DNA of 64,000 nt from Borovskyia barvae (GCA_030849085.1 JASAOM010001125.1:1-64000); one strand, 5' to 3'; numbered from the stretch's first letter, positions 9,101 through 19,565 are shown. Numbers and translations: made by a program. Notes: generated by a model not told the origin, from the letters alone.

Positions 9101-9752
9101 GGACGGGGCCACGTTTTCCCGCAGCACCTCAGCCATAATCCCCACCAGCAGCACGGCGGCGTCGCCGACGACACGCAGCTTTCCAGAGTTGTGGGTGGTG
9201 CCGGGAAGGGCTTCACTGTTTTCTATCGCCAAGAAATTCCGAGCACCAGACCTGACGTTGCGGGCGCTAGCATACCGCACCTACGATCAGCTGCTCCTTG
9301 CACCTCGGCTGCTGATGTCAGTAGTGGGCATCTTTATGTTCATGTACATGGTGTTCCCTTCCAGCTCGTCCTCGTCGTCCGCCATCGATGCAGCCTTAGC
9401 TGACTATGGAACGATGTGGAGTGGATCGGCCACGCTTCCCGCAGCCCAGGCGTCCTCTTGTTGTACCGAGCAGCATCATTCTAGTGCGGGGACGCCAGGC
9501 TGCCCGTACGGGGCGGTATCGTCACAGGGGAAGAAGCATCTGAACGGTGAGTTCACCTTGATGATGAACCTTGTCGGACTGTGCGGTCTCGTAGCGTCTA
9601 TCGTGGGTGGTGGGGCGTTGCTTGCTATGGCTGTCTCCCTACGCATCATCACGACCCAGTCCTGCTTCGCGAGGCCCCACGACAGGGTGAAACGTGAAGG
9701 AAATACAGGACAGCATCACAGGGACGGGGGCGCGCTGCAGTGTACTGGATAG
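6147..9752 (+). CDS. Ankyrin-repeat-like multi-pass membrane protein
   Basis: 1201 residues. ATG 6147 is preceded by a long pyrimidine tract (6103-6146) with no AG inside it. Splicing may therefore use AG 6100-6101 upstream; if AG 6205-6206 were used, the start would move to Met44 at 6276. Residues 210-355 and 565-611 show ankyrin-like helical pairs with typical cores (PIAVAAGVGDLDVLSLLL, PFHVAVVTGN, TPLQIAVAAGNTEAVEWLL), separated by a Ser/Pro/acidic insert. Hydrophobic segments follow at about 709-765 (two or three passes), 801-821, 1049-1071 and 1138-1167, with a low-complexity Ser/Arg/Ala-rich region between them. The family is unidentified. Ankyrins plus a C-terminal membrane bundle recalls ankyrin-containing channels or acyltransferases, but I see neither a pore signature nor a DHHC motif. 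Confidence 0.85.
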   Translation: MSWPRDPFVSDGGYTTPLPQQPSESALWRAVTSLYPYASIAALMKATGDAAGVPPRSDDFSTPLSPIGPGEMPVSLVAASASFAAASLTEAKSATMGANRPGSHTASPSENSIAPTHSTSRMGVLERRSAFIAAAAASSWRSSTSSSFTASNVSPSSTAPTVGGTQPPGSSPSQLSTPATTALLPRAYSHSGWAEGAGLSFAGTTGYIRSACCFVLEPLQLLLNKLAQEGTRIGAGVVDVAVQHPLPCLRLELVRLLLTFKDWNWHMCAPIAVAAGVGDLDVLSLLLSVEELEPNLGFPLTVAVRHRQHEHVLPCLLSHRRIRPNYGGPFHVAVVTGNVDAMYMLGSAAGVNVNRYANNEGTSTLVYALRRYIDCSAQTAVQSVVPALSHLASPSVPRSSAPRYQVSQKESCGRDSVVQPLSPGLEETKASAVPSALASHRTHAADLPCKPDVHSGLCVVATDAGEGAGGGVAMSNEEALTVTAATTSETCPPCEPRSTPLFCSAVTAEDVRSSSSGSEPLPELTEAYPQELPNVRSIAWVQGTRSSSSSSSPSTWHSAQHWRTVLLYILNHPSIEVNSGFYHTPLQIAVAAGNTEAVEWLLQHPYLRPNHVPKSASVLCGAYYLLQRHTLSKAALQCAVAVPVDMALQLRHLELFRLLVKDQRVELPSALTMGLERHAGDINAVPYLTILAQYRAEWEGWGWRWRRRCIGIAAVSNCVIALCCWLVWGLWWDTLAACAVVFLAAYGVQLVLGLVFFAWEACLLPPRPSWSEATATEALEGHAPVLTALVRYVLPSWSGAWHYAAVALLLLCPGMVPLPDILSGWCMYSVKRSRRLLRIADGVAGAGGRGSPLTESRLPGSAHGESIRPDADGEGRGAAAAAALRLSPQRADHLQRRDVRSPSVNGRTGGHVIASATTAGHDSFADAAYGSSSANESFSRPRPSAARMRRQVLAADAHRRRRRLAGGAFPSAVVSSCGAGAATTSDGATFSRSTSAIIPTSSTAASPTTRSFPELWVVPGRASLFSIAKKFRAPDLTLRALAYRTYDQLLLAPRLLMSVVGIFMFMYMVFPSSSSSSSAIDAALADYGTMWSGSATLPAAQASSCCTEQHHSSAGTPGCPYGAVSSQGKKHLNGEFTLMMNLVGLCGLVASIVGGGALLAMAVSLRIITTQSCFARPHDRVKREGNTGQHHRDGGALQCTG

Positions 9753-10424
9753 CCCCCCCTCCCCCCCCCATTTCTTTTGGTGAGGATCGCCATGCAAAAG
9801 ATGCTTCTCAGGAGGTTTCAGTGGTCGATGGGGCCACATCGAATGCACGGCAACGGAGCCGCTTGCCGAAGACAAAACAAAAGTCCTTTCGATGTTAAGG
9901 GGTCGGGGAATGCTGCGAGAGCTGGTGGGTGCCTGAGGAAGTGGGGAGGAGGTTTTTGTCGCGCTGCGCACGAACTTGCTCCGGCTTTTTTTTCTCTTCC
10001 CTTTCTCTCTCTCCCTCCTCCCGCTCTCTCTCACCCTTCCCCCCCCCCTTACGCTGTCAATGGCAAAGGGTTGTATTGTCGTGGTGTTTTATCCAAGCTC
10101 CAAGCGTAGTCCCGAATGAGGAGTTTGGAGAGCCCCTTGGGTCTGGCAATAGGGCTGCTTTATCACGTCTATGTATGAAAGGAAGAGAGGGAGGTGGGGA
10201 AAGACCGTTTCTCTCCTCGCACTCTATCCAGGTAAACATGGGGTTTTGTCTTCCAAAAATGAAGAAGGGGACGCAAAGCAGCAGTGCAGGTCAGTGCCCT
10301 TTGCGTGGTCTACCTTCTCCCTTCTTGTCCATTTCATCCGTTGCGCTTCTCTTTCTCTTGCCTCTCCTCTGCTTCACCCCTTTCCCTGTCTGAGCTAGAG
10401 GGAAAAGTGAGGAATAAAAAACGC
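9753..10424. other. Intergenic region with trans-splice signal for the Zim17-like gene
   Basis: This is mixed-complexity DNA with no convincing frame. Pyrimidine tracts lie at 9985-10055 and 10300-10390. The first AG after the second tract is 10393-10394, about 30 bases before the ATG at 10425 and without an intervening ATG, so it is the likely acceptor. Confidence 0.55.
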
Positions 10425-11141
10425 ATGCTGCTTTCCTGCCGTTGTTGCCTGCAGCCGAGGGTCCTCTTGCGGGCGCCGCACAGAGGGCTCGCTGCCACAT
10501 GGATCACGCCAATATTCAAAAAGCGGCTGCCCGTGCTGCGGTCTTTCTCCGCGGCGTTGCTCTCTTCGCCTTCTGTCGCCTCTACTCTGGCTACTTCTCA
10601 CCGGTGGTGTTGCAGCGATGCAGGCAAGCTGGAAACACCCGGGGCGAGTCTCTCGGCACCGCAGTCAAACGCCGCAGGCACCCCCGCGAAGGAGGCCGAT
10701 GCGACTACACATGAATCTGCCTCCAGCCGACTGGCATCGATCGCTGATCAGCTGAAGAACCTCTCCCCAGAGGATCAACACCGCATCATCGCTGCATTAC
10801 AGTCCCCCGAAAAAGAGAAGAGCTCTGTCATGGGCGGTGCCGGTATTGGGCCTGCCACGGGCGATATGGTGGCCGCCTTCACGTGTGGCCCTTGCAACTT
10901 TCGCATGGTGAAGCGCTTCAGCAAGCACGCCTACACCAAAGGAATTGTCATCGTGGAGTGTCCCAACTGTCGGGCTAAGCACCTTCTGGCTGACAATCTC
11001 GGTTGGATGGAAGATACGTACGCCAACATCGAGGAGATGCTGAAGGCGAAGGGCGAGAGTTTCGTTCGCATCGGAGGATCGGAGGAGGACTATCAAGTCA
11101 TGATGGCGGATTCGTCATCAGCGGCGGTGCCACAAACGTGA
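10425..11141 (+). CDS. Zim17/Tim15/Hep1-type DNL zinc-finger protein, mitochondrial Hsp70 escort
   Basis: 238 residues. The DNL zinc finger spans about 150-205: Cys154 and Cys157 in FTCGPCNFR, Cys179 and Cys182 in ECPNCRAKHLLADNLGW, with the family-typical Arg after the first Cys pair and the SKHAYTKG turn. Family knowledge: Zim17/Hep1 keeps mitochondrial Hsp70 soluble and supports protein import and Fe-S cluster assembly. The N-terminal ~60 residues are rich in Arg, Leu, Ser and Ala with few acidic residues, which fits a matrix-targeting presequence. Residues 65-135 are a linker. ATG 10425 is the first after the candidate splice acceptor; the frame upstream is pyrimidine-tract translation. 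The family is secure from the motif; the exact mitochondrial role is inferred. Confidence 0.93.
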   Translation: MLLSCRCCLQPRVLLRAPHRGLAATWITPIFKKRLPVLRSFSAALLSSPSVASTLATSHRWCCSDAGKLETPGASLSAPQSNAAGTPAKEADATTHESASSRLASIADQLKNLSPEDQHRIIAALQSPEKEKSSVMGGAGIGPATGDMVAAFTCGPCNFRMVKRFSKHAYTKGIVIVECPNCRAKHLLADNLGWMEDTYANIEEMLKAKGESFVRIGGSEEDYQVMMADSSSAAVPQT

Positions 11142-11171
11142 TGCAAGGGTCTACGTCGATGTCTCTCTCCT

Positions 11172-11208
<37 letters not shown>

Positions 11209-14200
11209 ACCACCTACGACGAGAGTGTCATCGTCGACTGCTCCTGCGGTTCGCAAGTTTCGGTTCAGTGATATCTTTTAGGCCTTCCCTCGTTGCCTAC
11301 AACAAGGATGAGCGGATGGCGCCCCTTTCCTTCCCCTCTTCCCTTCCTCAGTATGGTCTCACTGCTTATATTCGATGTCAATGTGGATAAGGTGGGGGTG
11401 GGGTGGGGGGAGGTAGAAGGAGGAGGAGGAGGAAGAGCGGAATAAATGGAAGAAGGTATCACCACCCGAAAAACTCGAGATGAGGACAAGCGGTTGTGCG
11501 TTGTCTGACCACCCTGCTTTTATTACGATAACAGAAGCCATTAATATATATATATATATAAATGTAAAATGGTTTTGGCAGCAGAGAGTGGCTACGCTCT
11601 CACGCTGACCTCCCCCTTTGTTTAGGGCACATCGTAATGTGAAATTGATAACGTACGTGCGTCTGCTCTACTCTTCCTCGCTATTTTCTTCTTCCCGTAT
11701 GCGTGCCTGGTGCGCTGTGTGTGTGTGACTCCAACTTCCTCCCTTTTCCCCTTTTTGATGATGACGACACTGCGTCGCTCGTAGCAGCGGGGTGGAAGGG
11801 GTGAAGGCTGGACAGATGGACGGAGAAGAGGGACAGAGGAAGAAGAAAGGACGAGTTGATGGGTGAGGAGGTGATTGCAGCGACTGCGAGCAATCCATCT
11901 GTACACGAGGCGGTAAGCCCTCGCACGAGCGTGTGTGCATGTAGGTCTTTTTGTTTTCGATTGTCGGCTTCCAGGGCGAGACGGACGAGGTGCGGTGGGC
12001 GCGGTCGGTTAGAGAAGGCCTCGCACCCAATTGATGCCTTGCGGCTGCATGCTCTTCTCGCTCTCTCTCTTTCTCTCTTTCTCTCTTGTTCCTTTTCGCG
12101 AAACGGAGGGAGGGAGGAACCGACGTCTCTCGCTAAGGCCGAGGTGGCCCTTGAGAGGGGGGGATCAGCTGTGACCTTCCCTGCAGAGTTGCAGTGATTG
12201 TGTGCGTGTGCGTGAAGGATTTGACATCCGCACTCTATCCATGGCTGTACAAAGCTAACGATCCTCTCACACATATATGTATGTATGTATATGTATGTAT
12301 TCATGTATACATGCGTCTATCGTTGTTGCTTCACCCAACCCCACCCCCTCCCCTCCCTTCCCACTGCGTCTCCACTTCTATAAAATACCCGCGTCTCTCC
12401 TTTTTTTTCTTCCTCCTCCTTCCTCTGAGTTCGACATCAGGAGGCTGAACTCAGCTTGACGGGTGTTGCTGACACCACCTCACAGGACAACATACGTCAT
12501 AGAATATTAGCCACTCCTCCTCCCCCTCCTCCCTCTTTCCTTCTGTATCTCATCATCTTATCTCTTTCTCTCTCTCTCTCTCTACATACAGTGGGATTGG
12601 GGAAGGCGTGTGTCCGTATTCCTGTGTGCATGTGTGTGTGCCTCGCACACTCGCTTTTGTTCTCCTTGCACGCCAAAGCGCAGAGATAAGAGATCGCACA
12701 GCTTTGCAGAGAAGGATTTAATCAGCTGCCTCGGAGAGGTTCTCGAGTCGAGTCTAGAGAAACAAGATACAATTTCCCCAAAGGAGCCAAGGTTGTTTTG
12801 TTCTGGGTGCAAAATTAAGCTGAAAAGAAATCGCAGCACCTCCACACGAAAACGCGTTGCAAAGGTATCGCTCTCTCGATCATTAGTTCGGTTTTCTCCC
12901 TCCATCCTACGCGGAGAGGAAGTGCAGCAGAAGGGGCTGTGAGAAGGGCTTTCCTTCACCCTCTCCCCTCTCCCTTCCCCCCAAAAAGCGTCTTCGTTTC
13001 CGGTGCGGATCATTTTTCCTAACCTCTCTCCGAAAGCCCCTTCTCATTCGCGGGGTTTTGGTATATATATATATGTGTATATATATACCTACACATAGAT
13101 CGTGTGAGGTCGGTAGGCTGAAACGTGTGTGTGTCTGTACGGAAAGATCCGCACGCCTGCGCCTTCCCCCCTCCTCCTCCCCTCCCTTCCCTTATACGCT
13201 CTTTTTTCTATGGTGCGAGGTAGCGGATGGTGCCTGCTGGTGGTCGATCTTCTGTTCGTGCACATATCATCCCGTGCGTACCCATAGGCAAAGGAGAGGC
13301 TTTCTTCTTTCTTCCCCTTCTTTTGCGTTTACAGGGTATAGCATCGCACGGCTTGTGTTTTGTTTTCGGTAACACGGAGTGTGGTCAGCCTCAAGCGGAA
13401 AATATTTTCCCGGCTTTTTCGTCTTTCATGCGTGTATCGGACTGGTGAGGACGTCGGTATCTGCCTACGTGTCGTCCTCCTCGTCCTCTCCTCTACAGCC
13501 CTTTCTTTTCTTGAGGGGTTTTGTCTCTTCCTCAGGTTGAAAAAAAAAGTGCGTTGGGGCGCGAGAGACGGCGCTTTCCCCCCTCCCTTCCCCCCCTTCC
13601 CCGTGAGTTCTCCTTTTCTTTTTCACCGCCTCCCTTCCTTCTTCGTCTTGGGGGGTTGTATATACATCGATACAGGGAGGGCTGCTTTCACGTGCAACCT
13701 CCCTTCCCCTCCTCCTTTTTGTGTGTGTCACTTCGTCTTCTTCGCTTGGACCGATCGCGCTTCTTCATTTTTTTTTTCGTATGGGCAGTTCTTCAACATC
13801 GACCTCTTTCATCATCTCTTCCTCTTCCTCACTTCCTTTTTGTCTTTTCGACTTCTCTACTCATTACCCTTCCTTCTGTCACCCACCCTCCTCTTCTTTT
13901 TTTCTTCTTCTGTATCCCCCTTCCCCCCTCCTTCCCTTTTCGCTTTCCTTTACCTCTGGCGTTGGGAGAGCGCGCACGCACGGAGCGAACCCCTTGCATC
14001 TATACCCACCCACCCGCTACGCCTGGAGGTCCCGCCGCTCGGAGGTACAAAACATAAAGAAAAGAGTGTCTGCTGCAAGAGAGAAGAAATCATCGAGAGC
14101 GAGGGACGGGTGCCACATCAACACCTGTTCGTTACTCCCTTTTACTGCCTGTTTGAAGTATTTGGTTTTCCCCCTCTCCTACCTAGCTATATATATATAT

Positions 14201-15090
14201 CCTTCCACCCTTCTTTTTTCTGTGTGCCGCCTTCTTCCTTTTCCGCTCCGGCTCCTTTTGTTCTTCTCCATTTTCTCATTTTTGGCATTAACTGCATGTG
14301 TGTGTGTGTGCGTTTCTGACCCGCAACATTCGGGAGCGAAATCGAAGAGGAAGCAAGGCCTGTGTTTCATTTTGTTCCCCTCCTTTTTTTCTTTTTGTTT
14401 CTGCTCTCCCTTTCTCTCCTCATCTTTTTCATCTTCTTCGTCTTCTGGGAGCTTCAGACGCAAGCTCTTACTTCGTTTCGCTTCATCTTCACCCTGTGTG
14501 CTTCCACACTCCCCTCTCCCCCCCCCCTCCCCCTCCCTCCCTTTTGGCTTCCCTTTCCGCTGGTATCGTGCGCGTACAAGTTTCTTCCTTTCCGCACTCC
14601 TTTTTTTCTGTAAGTGCAGGCAGCGCTTTTGCAGAGGACTGGACACGCACGCGAAAGCCCATAAACTGTTTTCTGCCACTTCAGCCCTTCTTTTCTTTTT
14701 TTCCTTTCACGTGCTGTCCCTTCGTCCCTGCTCCTCAAAGTACCTCCTCCCCTTCATCTCCAAGTCTATTTCTCTTCTCTTCTCCTACGGCTGTACCCCT
14801 GACGGTACCTGCGACGCTGTCTCCCTCTTCTCTCTCTACTTATTCTTTCGCCCCTTCTGTGTGTGTTCAAGTTCAAACCGTCCCGCGACGAAATTGTGTG
14901 GCGCAAGCGAGCGACTCCAATCATTTTTGCATTATTTTTCCCACTGACTTTCAAGTGCTCGTGCCTCGGAGGGCGAGAAGTTGCACTTCCTTCTATCCTT
15001 GCTGACGAGGAGAGAGGAGAGAGGAGAGAGCAGCAGTTGAGACAACGATCAACAGCAATAGGAACGCTGCTGGCAACTCCAAGTGCTTAC

Positions 15091-15128
<38 letters not shown>

Positions 15129-15445
15129 GGAGATAAGGTACATAGCAGTTAGGATAGTGCAACTACACACACACACACACACACACGCAAAACTGAAAGT
15201 TGTAGAGTCAGAGAGGAGGAGGCTTGTGTTTGTCAACACGTGTCTCGCGCTCTGCTGCCTTTGTTGTGGTGGTTTTACGAGAGTTTCCCCCTTTTCGACA
15301 GTTTTCCTCCCTCGCTCACGTCGTCTTCCAGCACGAGTGGCAGGGGTGCACCATCCTCAGCCCCCCTCAGCCCCCCCCCCCCTACATACCTACCCTAGGT
15401 AGCCGCTCGTTTCTTCTATACGGAAAGGAACAGGCGTAGGTGACG
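11142..15445. other. 4.3 kb gene-free region, microsatellite- and pyrimidine-rich
   Basis: Contents: (CT)n 11171-11206, (TA)n 11543-11561, a TATG-rich stretch 12266-12310, (CT)n 12561-12583, a TA-rich patch 13063-13088, dense pyrimidine DNA 13480-14900, (TA)n(GA)n 15091-15129 and (CA)n 15164-15186. The long frames at 13360-14947 are Phe/Ser/Leu/Pro-rich in two frames at once, as expected from pyrimidine DNA. A less repetitive patch at 12690-12900 shows no tRNA or snRNA signature that I recognise. The cyclin acceptor is probably AG 15401-15402, after the C-rich tract ending near 15395. Confidence 0.6.
15091..15129 (+). repeat. (TA)n(GA)n compound microsatellite
   Basis: About 9 TA units run directly into about 10 GA units. 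It is about 317 bases upstream of the cyclin start codon. The same junction type occurs at 2080-2112, 26902-26939 and 33837-33892. Confidence 0.9.
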
Positions 15446-18400
15446 ATGAGCACAGCCATATTTGAGCTGCTTAGCCAGTTGGCACTGCCGGCCAGCGCGG
15501 ATCGCTTGGCACCCCTCTCTCCGCGCTCACAGGCTCCGCTGAAGTTGGAGCTGCCGACGGAGGAGGCGTGCCTTCAGTTCGGTCGAGATAGACCGATTCT
15601 GTTCTTTTACGAGCCGGGACTTGCACTCCACACTTCCCATGATGCGGATCGGGAAGCCGAAGTAGCGGTGGCCATGGCAGCAAGCGACACCAATCCCGGT
15701 ATTACAGACATCCCGGCAGGGCAGGTGCCGGATGCTGATGCTGTTTTGTGGGGGCGTTGGCCGCCAGAGATGTCTGCCGCAAGGTTGGCCGCGCCAGGGA
15801 CGTCCGTGCTCATCCTGCGCGTCGCTAACGCCGAGGATGACCTCCACGCGACGTTGTCGACGCAGGAGGTATGGCCAGAGTGGCCGCGTACGATTCGTGG
15901 CTGGCAACTGTGTCCTGTGAGTCATGTGTGTGTGATGCTGCGCATCGACGGAGAGGAACCGCCGCGGGTGTGCCTGTTGGCGTCTCGCTACGAACTCGTC
16001 GGCACCTCAGCTGTGTACGAGCGCTATCTTCTCCTTAAAGGGGAAAAGGAACGCTGGCTGGACCAGAACGACGCGGAGAGGAACGGCCGTGTTTGCAGCC
16101 GTGCCATTTCACGCGTGAATGGTGGTTCAATAAGCATAACAGAGTTGCGTTCCTTGCGGCGTGTGGCATGCCTGTGCCGCTGCTACCATACACGAGGGAT
16201 CGAGGTCCAGCGGCGAAGTACGCGACCGCACGGGAGTCGAGACGGCACCCTGCTGCCGCCGTTCCCCCTCACAGACTACATTCTGCACCTGGTCCCTGCC
16301 TCCATGCAGCACACGTTCTGCTCCACCACCACGCCGTTGCTGAGCGTGTCAGAGGAAGACCGCTGTCAGGCATGGGCCATCGCGGCGGCGGAGCAGAGCC
16401 GACTAAAGCTGGGACTACGGCAGAAGTCATCCTCGACAGAGGTGGCCAACACATCCGGTGTACTCTCGGAGGGTGGGCACACCACCGCTGCCACTACGTA
16501 CTGGGAGTCGACTTCGCAGTCTCGTGATCGTAGTTCCTCGACAGTGCACCTTGTGGAGGGTGGCGGCCCGGCTGGCGCGATGGGGCGGGGCCGGCGTGAA
16601 GACACGCGGTCGATTGGGTCGACACCGGCACGACCTACTCACGCGACGAACCGGGCGGACGAAATGCCTACGCCTGCGATGGCAACAGTTGCGAACTCCC
16701 CGGCGGAGGAAGAGCGGCAGCAGCGGCGGTGCGAGAGCTCCACAGAACAGCGCCTGCCCCCGTCGCAGCGGTGGTTCGCCATGACGCTGCGTCGTCTGGT
16801 GGACTCCTCCTTCTACGATGCGCAGGTTCCTGCCGGGTGGCGTCGTTGGTGCTACGCGTCCGGCGGCATTCTGTGTCGCCCTCTCGTGGTGGACTCGCTG
16901 GACGGTATCGTCCGCTACGTGCACGGCAGCCGGCTGGCCTTCTACACCTCCGTCGCCTTTCTCGATCGTTTCATTGCCGTCACCGTCGATCCCATCGCCA
17001 ACTTCTCCGCCTACCGACGGCAAACACAGCGCGTGCGCTCGCGGCAGGAGTTGGACTGCCAGTCGCTGATGCTGTCGCGCGACGGCCGTGCTTATGGGGA
17101 CCTGGATGCTGCGCAGCTGTACCCCAAGGGCCTCGACGCCAGCGTGTACTCCTTCGACGTCTGCAACTTCCTTACGCAGGTAATCGTGGTGTGCAGCATG
17201 CTGGGGTGCAAAACGATCGATCTCTACCCCCCACGCATCCGCCATCTGATGGATTGCGTCGAGGACACAGCCCCCATCAGTGAGCTCGACTTTGTCATCC
17301 TCGAATTTCACGTTCTGCTCACGCTGGGGTTCCCAACTCAGCCTGTGACGCTTTTTGAGTCCGTCAGTGCGTTGCTAAACTTTTCCACAAGCGACACGCT
17401 GTATTCCACCCTCACTGCCTCACACACGGTACGGCGGCTGTTAGAGCTTCATCAAGACCGCGGGCACCTCGTCAAGGATGTGGATCGACTCTTCGAAGAG
17501 GAGGCGGAGCAGGAGGCGGCGATGGCGGTGACGGGAGCGGCGCAGGCAAGCCCTCGCCCTGCCACCTTGTCGGCCACCGATCGGCATACCCTCAACAGTT
17601 GGCTGCAGTTACGGCAGATCACGTTCTTCATCTGCGATGAGGTAATTCGTGCGGATGCAGCGGGTAGCACCGCCTCTGCTCCGGACACACCAAATCGACG
17701 GAGTGAAGGCGAAGACGATGGGGGCGATGATGGGGACTGCAACGTATTGCAGTACTCTCCTGTTCTCGTGGCTGCGGCGGCACTGGTGACCGCAGCTGAG
17801 CAGCTCAACTTGCCGCTCCCTGCGCCACTGTTGCGACTCCTGCCTTCTACGCTGCGGGACCGCCTGCGGGAGGCTCCTAGCGGTGCCAGTGATAACGAAT
17901 CGGACGTGCTGCCCAATGCCCATGGATGCGGAGGTGCGACCTCGACGCCTCGAGGGTATCGGACAGCAATGCGCGACGTCAAAAGTGAAGGCTCTTCCTT
18001 GCGTCCCCCCCATCAAAGCAGCAGCAGCATCAGCAACGGGGTCCATGATGTGCGCAGCGGAGGCTCCAACCGTGGTCCACTGAGCCTCGTAGCCCACCCC
18101 TGCGACGACCACTATAAGGTGCTGGTGGAAATATCGGTGTTGTTGGAGCAGGAGCTGCACCGCCTGTCCACGGAACGCCTCCCAGAATCTCCGCCCCGAT
18201 CGGTCTTACCCGCGACTCTGACGCCAACAAACAAGTTATTACCCATGGTGGACGACGAGCAAGAGCTCGCCACCGCTACTGCTGTCGGTTGGTCGCCATG
18301 TCCGACTCGTCCCGACCCCACCACTGCGCAGGCCAGAGGGTTCGCATCTTCCGACGCTCTGCATCGCGGTGGATGCTCGCTGCTGCCGGGGGTTGAGACG

Positions 18401-18556
18401 GCGGAACCCTTCGAGCTCCTCGCCTCCGCTGGTGCCGTGGACGTTTTCTCGACCATCATAGCTCAGGTGAAGGCTGTCCACGGGAGGAGTCGGGAGAACT
18501 GCCCACCCGTGCTGCTGGAGCGTTACCAGGCTCTTTTTCGGGAAGCGGTCGTGTGA
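15446..18556 (+). CDS. Very large divergent cyclin
   Basis: 1036 residues, against roughly 300-450 for most cyclins. The cyclin box lies at about 440-640. It has a helix with SRLAFYTSVAFLDRFIA (about 495-511), a second with VVCSMLGCKTIDLYPPRI, and the hallmark helix FVILEFHVLLTLGFPTQP (about 615-632), equivalent to the E-x2-IL-x2-L-x-F motif that opens the last N-lobe helix. A C-lobe helix QYSPVLVAAAALVTAAEQL is recognisable at about 769-787. Inserts rich in Ser, Gly and Gln interrupt the fold, and the first 440 residues match nothing I know. Known role: cyclins bind and activate CDKs (CRKs in trypanosomatids). I cannot assign mitotic, PHO80-like or transcriptional class. ATG 15446 follows a C-rich tract and AG at 15401-15402; the GTG two codons earlier is not a credible start. 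Confidence 0.88.
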   Translation: MSTAIFELLSQLALPASADRLAPLSPRSQAPLKLELPTEEACLQFGRDRPILFFYEPGLALHTSHDADREAEVAVAMAASDTNPGITDIPAGQVPDADAVLWGRWPPEMSAARLAAPGTSVLILRVANAEDDLHATLSTQEVWPEWPRTIRGWQLCPVSHVCVMLRIDGEEPPRVCLLASRYELVGTSAVYERYLLLKGEKERWLDQNDAERNGRVCSRAISRVNGGSISITELRSLRRVACLCRCYHTRGIEVQRRSTRPHGSRDGTLLPPFPLTDYILHLVPASMQHTFCSTTTPLLSVSEEDRCQAWAIAAAEQSRLKLGLRQKSSSTEVANTSGVLSEGGHTTAATTYWESTSQSRDRSSSTVHLVEGGGPAGAMGRGRREDTRSIGSTPARPTHATNRADEMPTPAMATVANSPAEEERQQRRCESSTEQRLPPSQRWFAMTLRRLVDSSFYDAQVPAGWRRWCYASGGILCRPLVVDSLDGIVRYVHGSRLAFYTSVAFLDRFIAVTVDPIANFSAYRRQTQRVRSRQELDCQSLMLSRDGRAYGDLDAAQLYPKGLDASVYSFDVCNFLTQVIVVCSMLGCKTIDLYPPRIRHLMDCVEDTAPISELDFVILEFHVLLTLGFPTQPVTLFESVSALLNFSTSDTLYSTLTASHTVRRLLELHQDRGHLVKDVDRLFEEEAEQEAAMAVTGAAQASPRPATLSATDRHTLNSWLQLRQITFFICDEVIRADAAGSTASAPDTPNRRSEGEDDGGDDGDCNVLQYSPVLVAAAALVTAAEQLNLPLPAPLLRLLPSTLRDRLREAPSGASDNESDVLPNAHGCGGATSTPRGYRTAMRDVKSEGSSLRPPHQSSSSISNGVHDVRSGGSNRGPLSLVAHPCDDHYKVLVEISVLLEQELHRLSTERLPESPPRSVLPATLTPTNKLLPMVDDEQELATATAVGWSPCPTRPDPTTAQARGFASSDALHRGGCSLLPGVETAEPFELLASAGAVDVFSTIIAQVKAVHGRSRENCPPVLLERYQALFREAVV

Positions 18557-19498
18557 GCTCGTCGGTGGTGGGGCCCAGCGGAAAACACATGGGGAGGAAG
18601 GAAAAGGGAAGCGACGATGAAAGATGTGCGATGGGTGTGTGTCGGTGTGTGCGTGTTTGAGAGGGAATCGAGGGGGGGATGTCACAGTGCCTTCCCTCCT
18701 TCCCCCCCTTCCCCCTCCTTTCCCCTACTTCAGCAGCATTGCGATCTTTTTTTCTCCCCCCCCCCTTTCGGAGGATCGGCGTTCGTGGCCCGGTCCCCCC
18801 TCCTTTTTTTTCCTTAGGCCTGGGAGGGAAGGAAATGTATGGGTACGGGGGGGGGAAAGAGGGGAGATAAGAAGAAGAGAAGAGGTTTGAACAAGACAAT
18901 CGTGTGTGTGTGTGTGTGTCACTCTCTGTGTGCCGTAACGTCTTCTCCCTTATGGCCTCTCTTTTTCTTCTTTGTTTCCCATACATGGGCACGCGTGCCG
19001 GACGTTACCCTGTGAAGCTGCTCAAGCGTACGCGCCTCTGCGTAGCGCGTGAGTACGGCGGCATCTCTTCTGTTTTCTCTCACCACATAGAGGTCATCCG
19101 AGGATGGAGAAGGGGGTCGGAGCAAGCCTCCTCCTTCCCCCCCCTCCTCAAGCCACCATCAAAGTGCCCTCTCCTCAAGGTCAGGAGGAGTAGGAGGAGG
19201 GGGCGGGGGGAAGGGGGGTGCATGTAGGAAAGAAAAAAGATGGGAGGGAGGCTCCTTGGATAATGTAGGTGGCGTGTGAGTGTCTGTATGCAGTCAAAGG
19301 ACGAACTGTGGAGATGGGGCCATAATGCACGGTGGTATCAGGCCACCAACGAAGCATGGAAACGCAGCACAAGAGAGAGCGCAGAGGCGAGGTCTTGCCG
19401 CGCACGGCGTGCTCTGGCTCTCACCTTCCCCGCCCCCTTTCTTCTCCTCTCTGCCACTCTCCCCTCCCCCCTCTTGGGCGTCCTCTTCCCTTTAGGGA

Positions 19499-19522
19499 CA
19501 TAACATGAGCGCCCATGTTATG
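19499..19522. other. Perfect 9 bp hairpin
   Basis: CATAACATG, six-base loop AGCGCC, then CATGTTATG, with no mismatch. It lies between two pyrimidine tracts and 42 bases before the splice-like GCAG at 19562-19565. It may be a structured RNA element; function unknown. Confidence 0.5.
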
Positions 19523-19536
19523 CGGCGTCAACATGC

Positions 19537-19565
19537 CTTCTCTCCCCCCTCTTTTTTTTTTGCAG
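19537..19565 (+). promoter_or_regulatory. Strong trans-splice-acceptor-like signal with no known gene
   Basis: A CT-rich tract ends in an uninterrupted T run followed immediately by GCAG at 19562-19565. It is among the best acceptor-like sites in the window, yet no recognisable gene follows before 20768. It could make a non-coding or long-5'-UTR transcript of the prefoldin gene. Confidence 0.4.

Noticed and set aside
12610-12942. 110-codon frame in a less repetitive patch
   Set aside because: It has no ATG, only a GTG start, no conserved motif, and a stretch of TG-repeat-derived Cys/Val.
13360-14947. 319- and 408-codon + strand frames
   Set aside because: Both are Phe/Ser/Leu/Pro translations of the same C/T-rich DNA in different frames; neither shows gene-like codon use.
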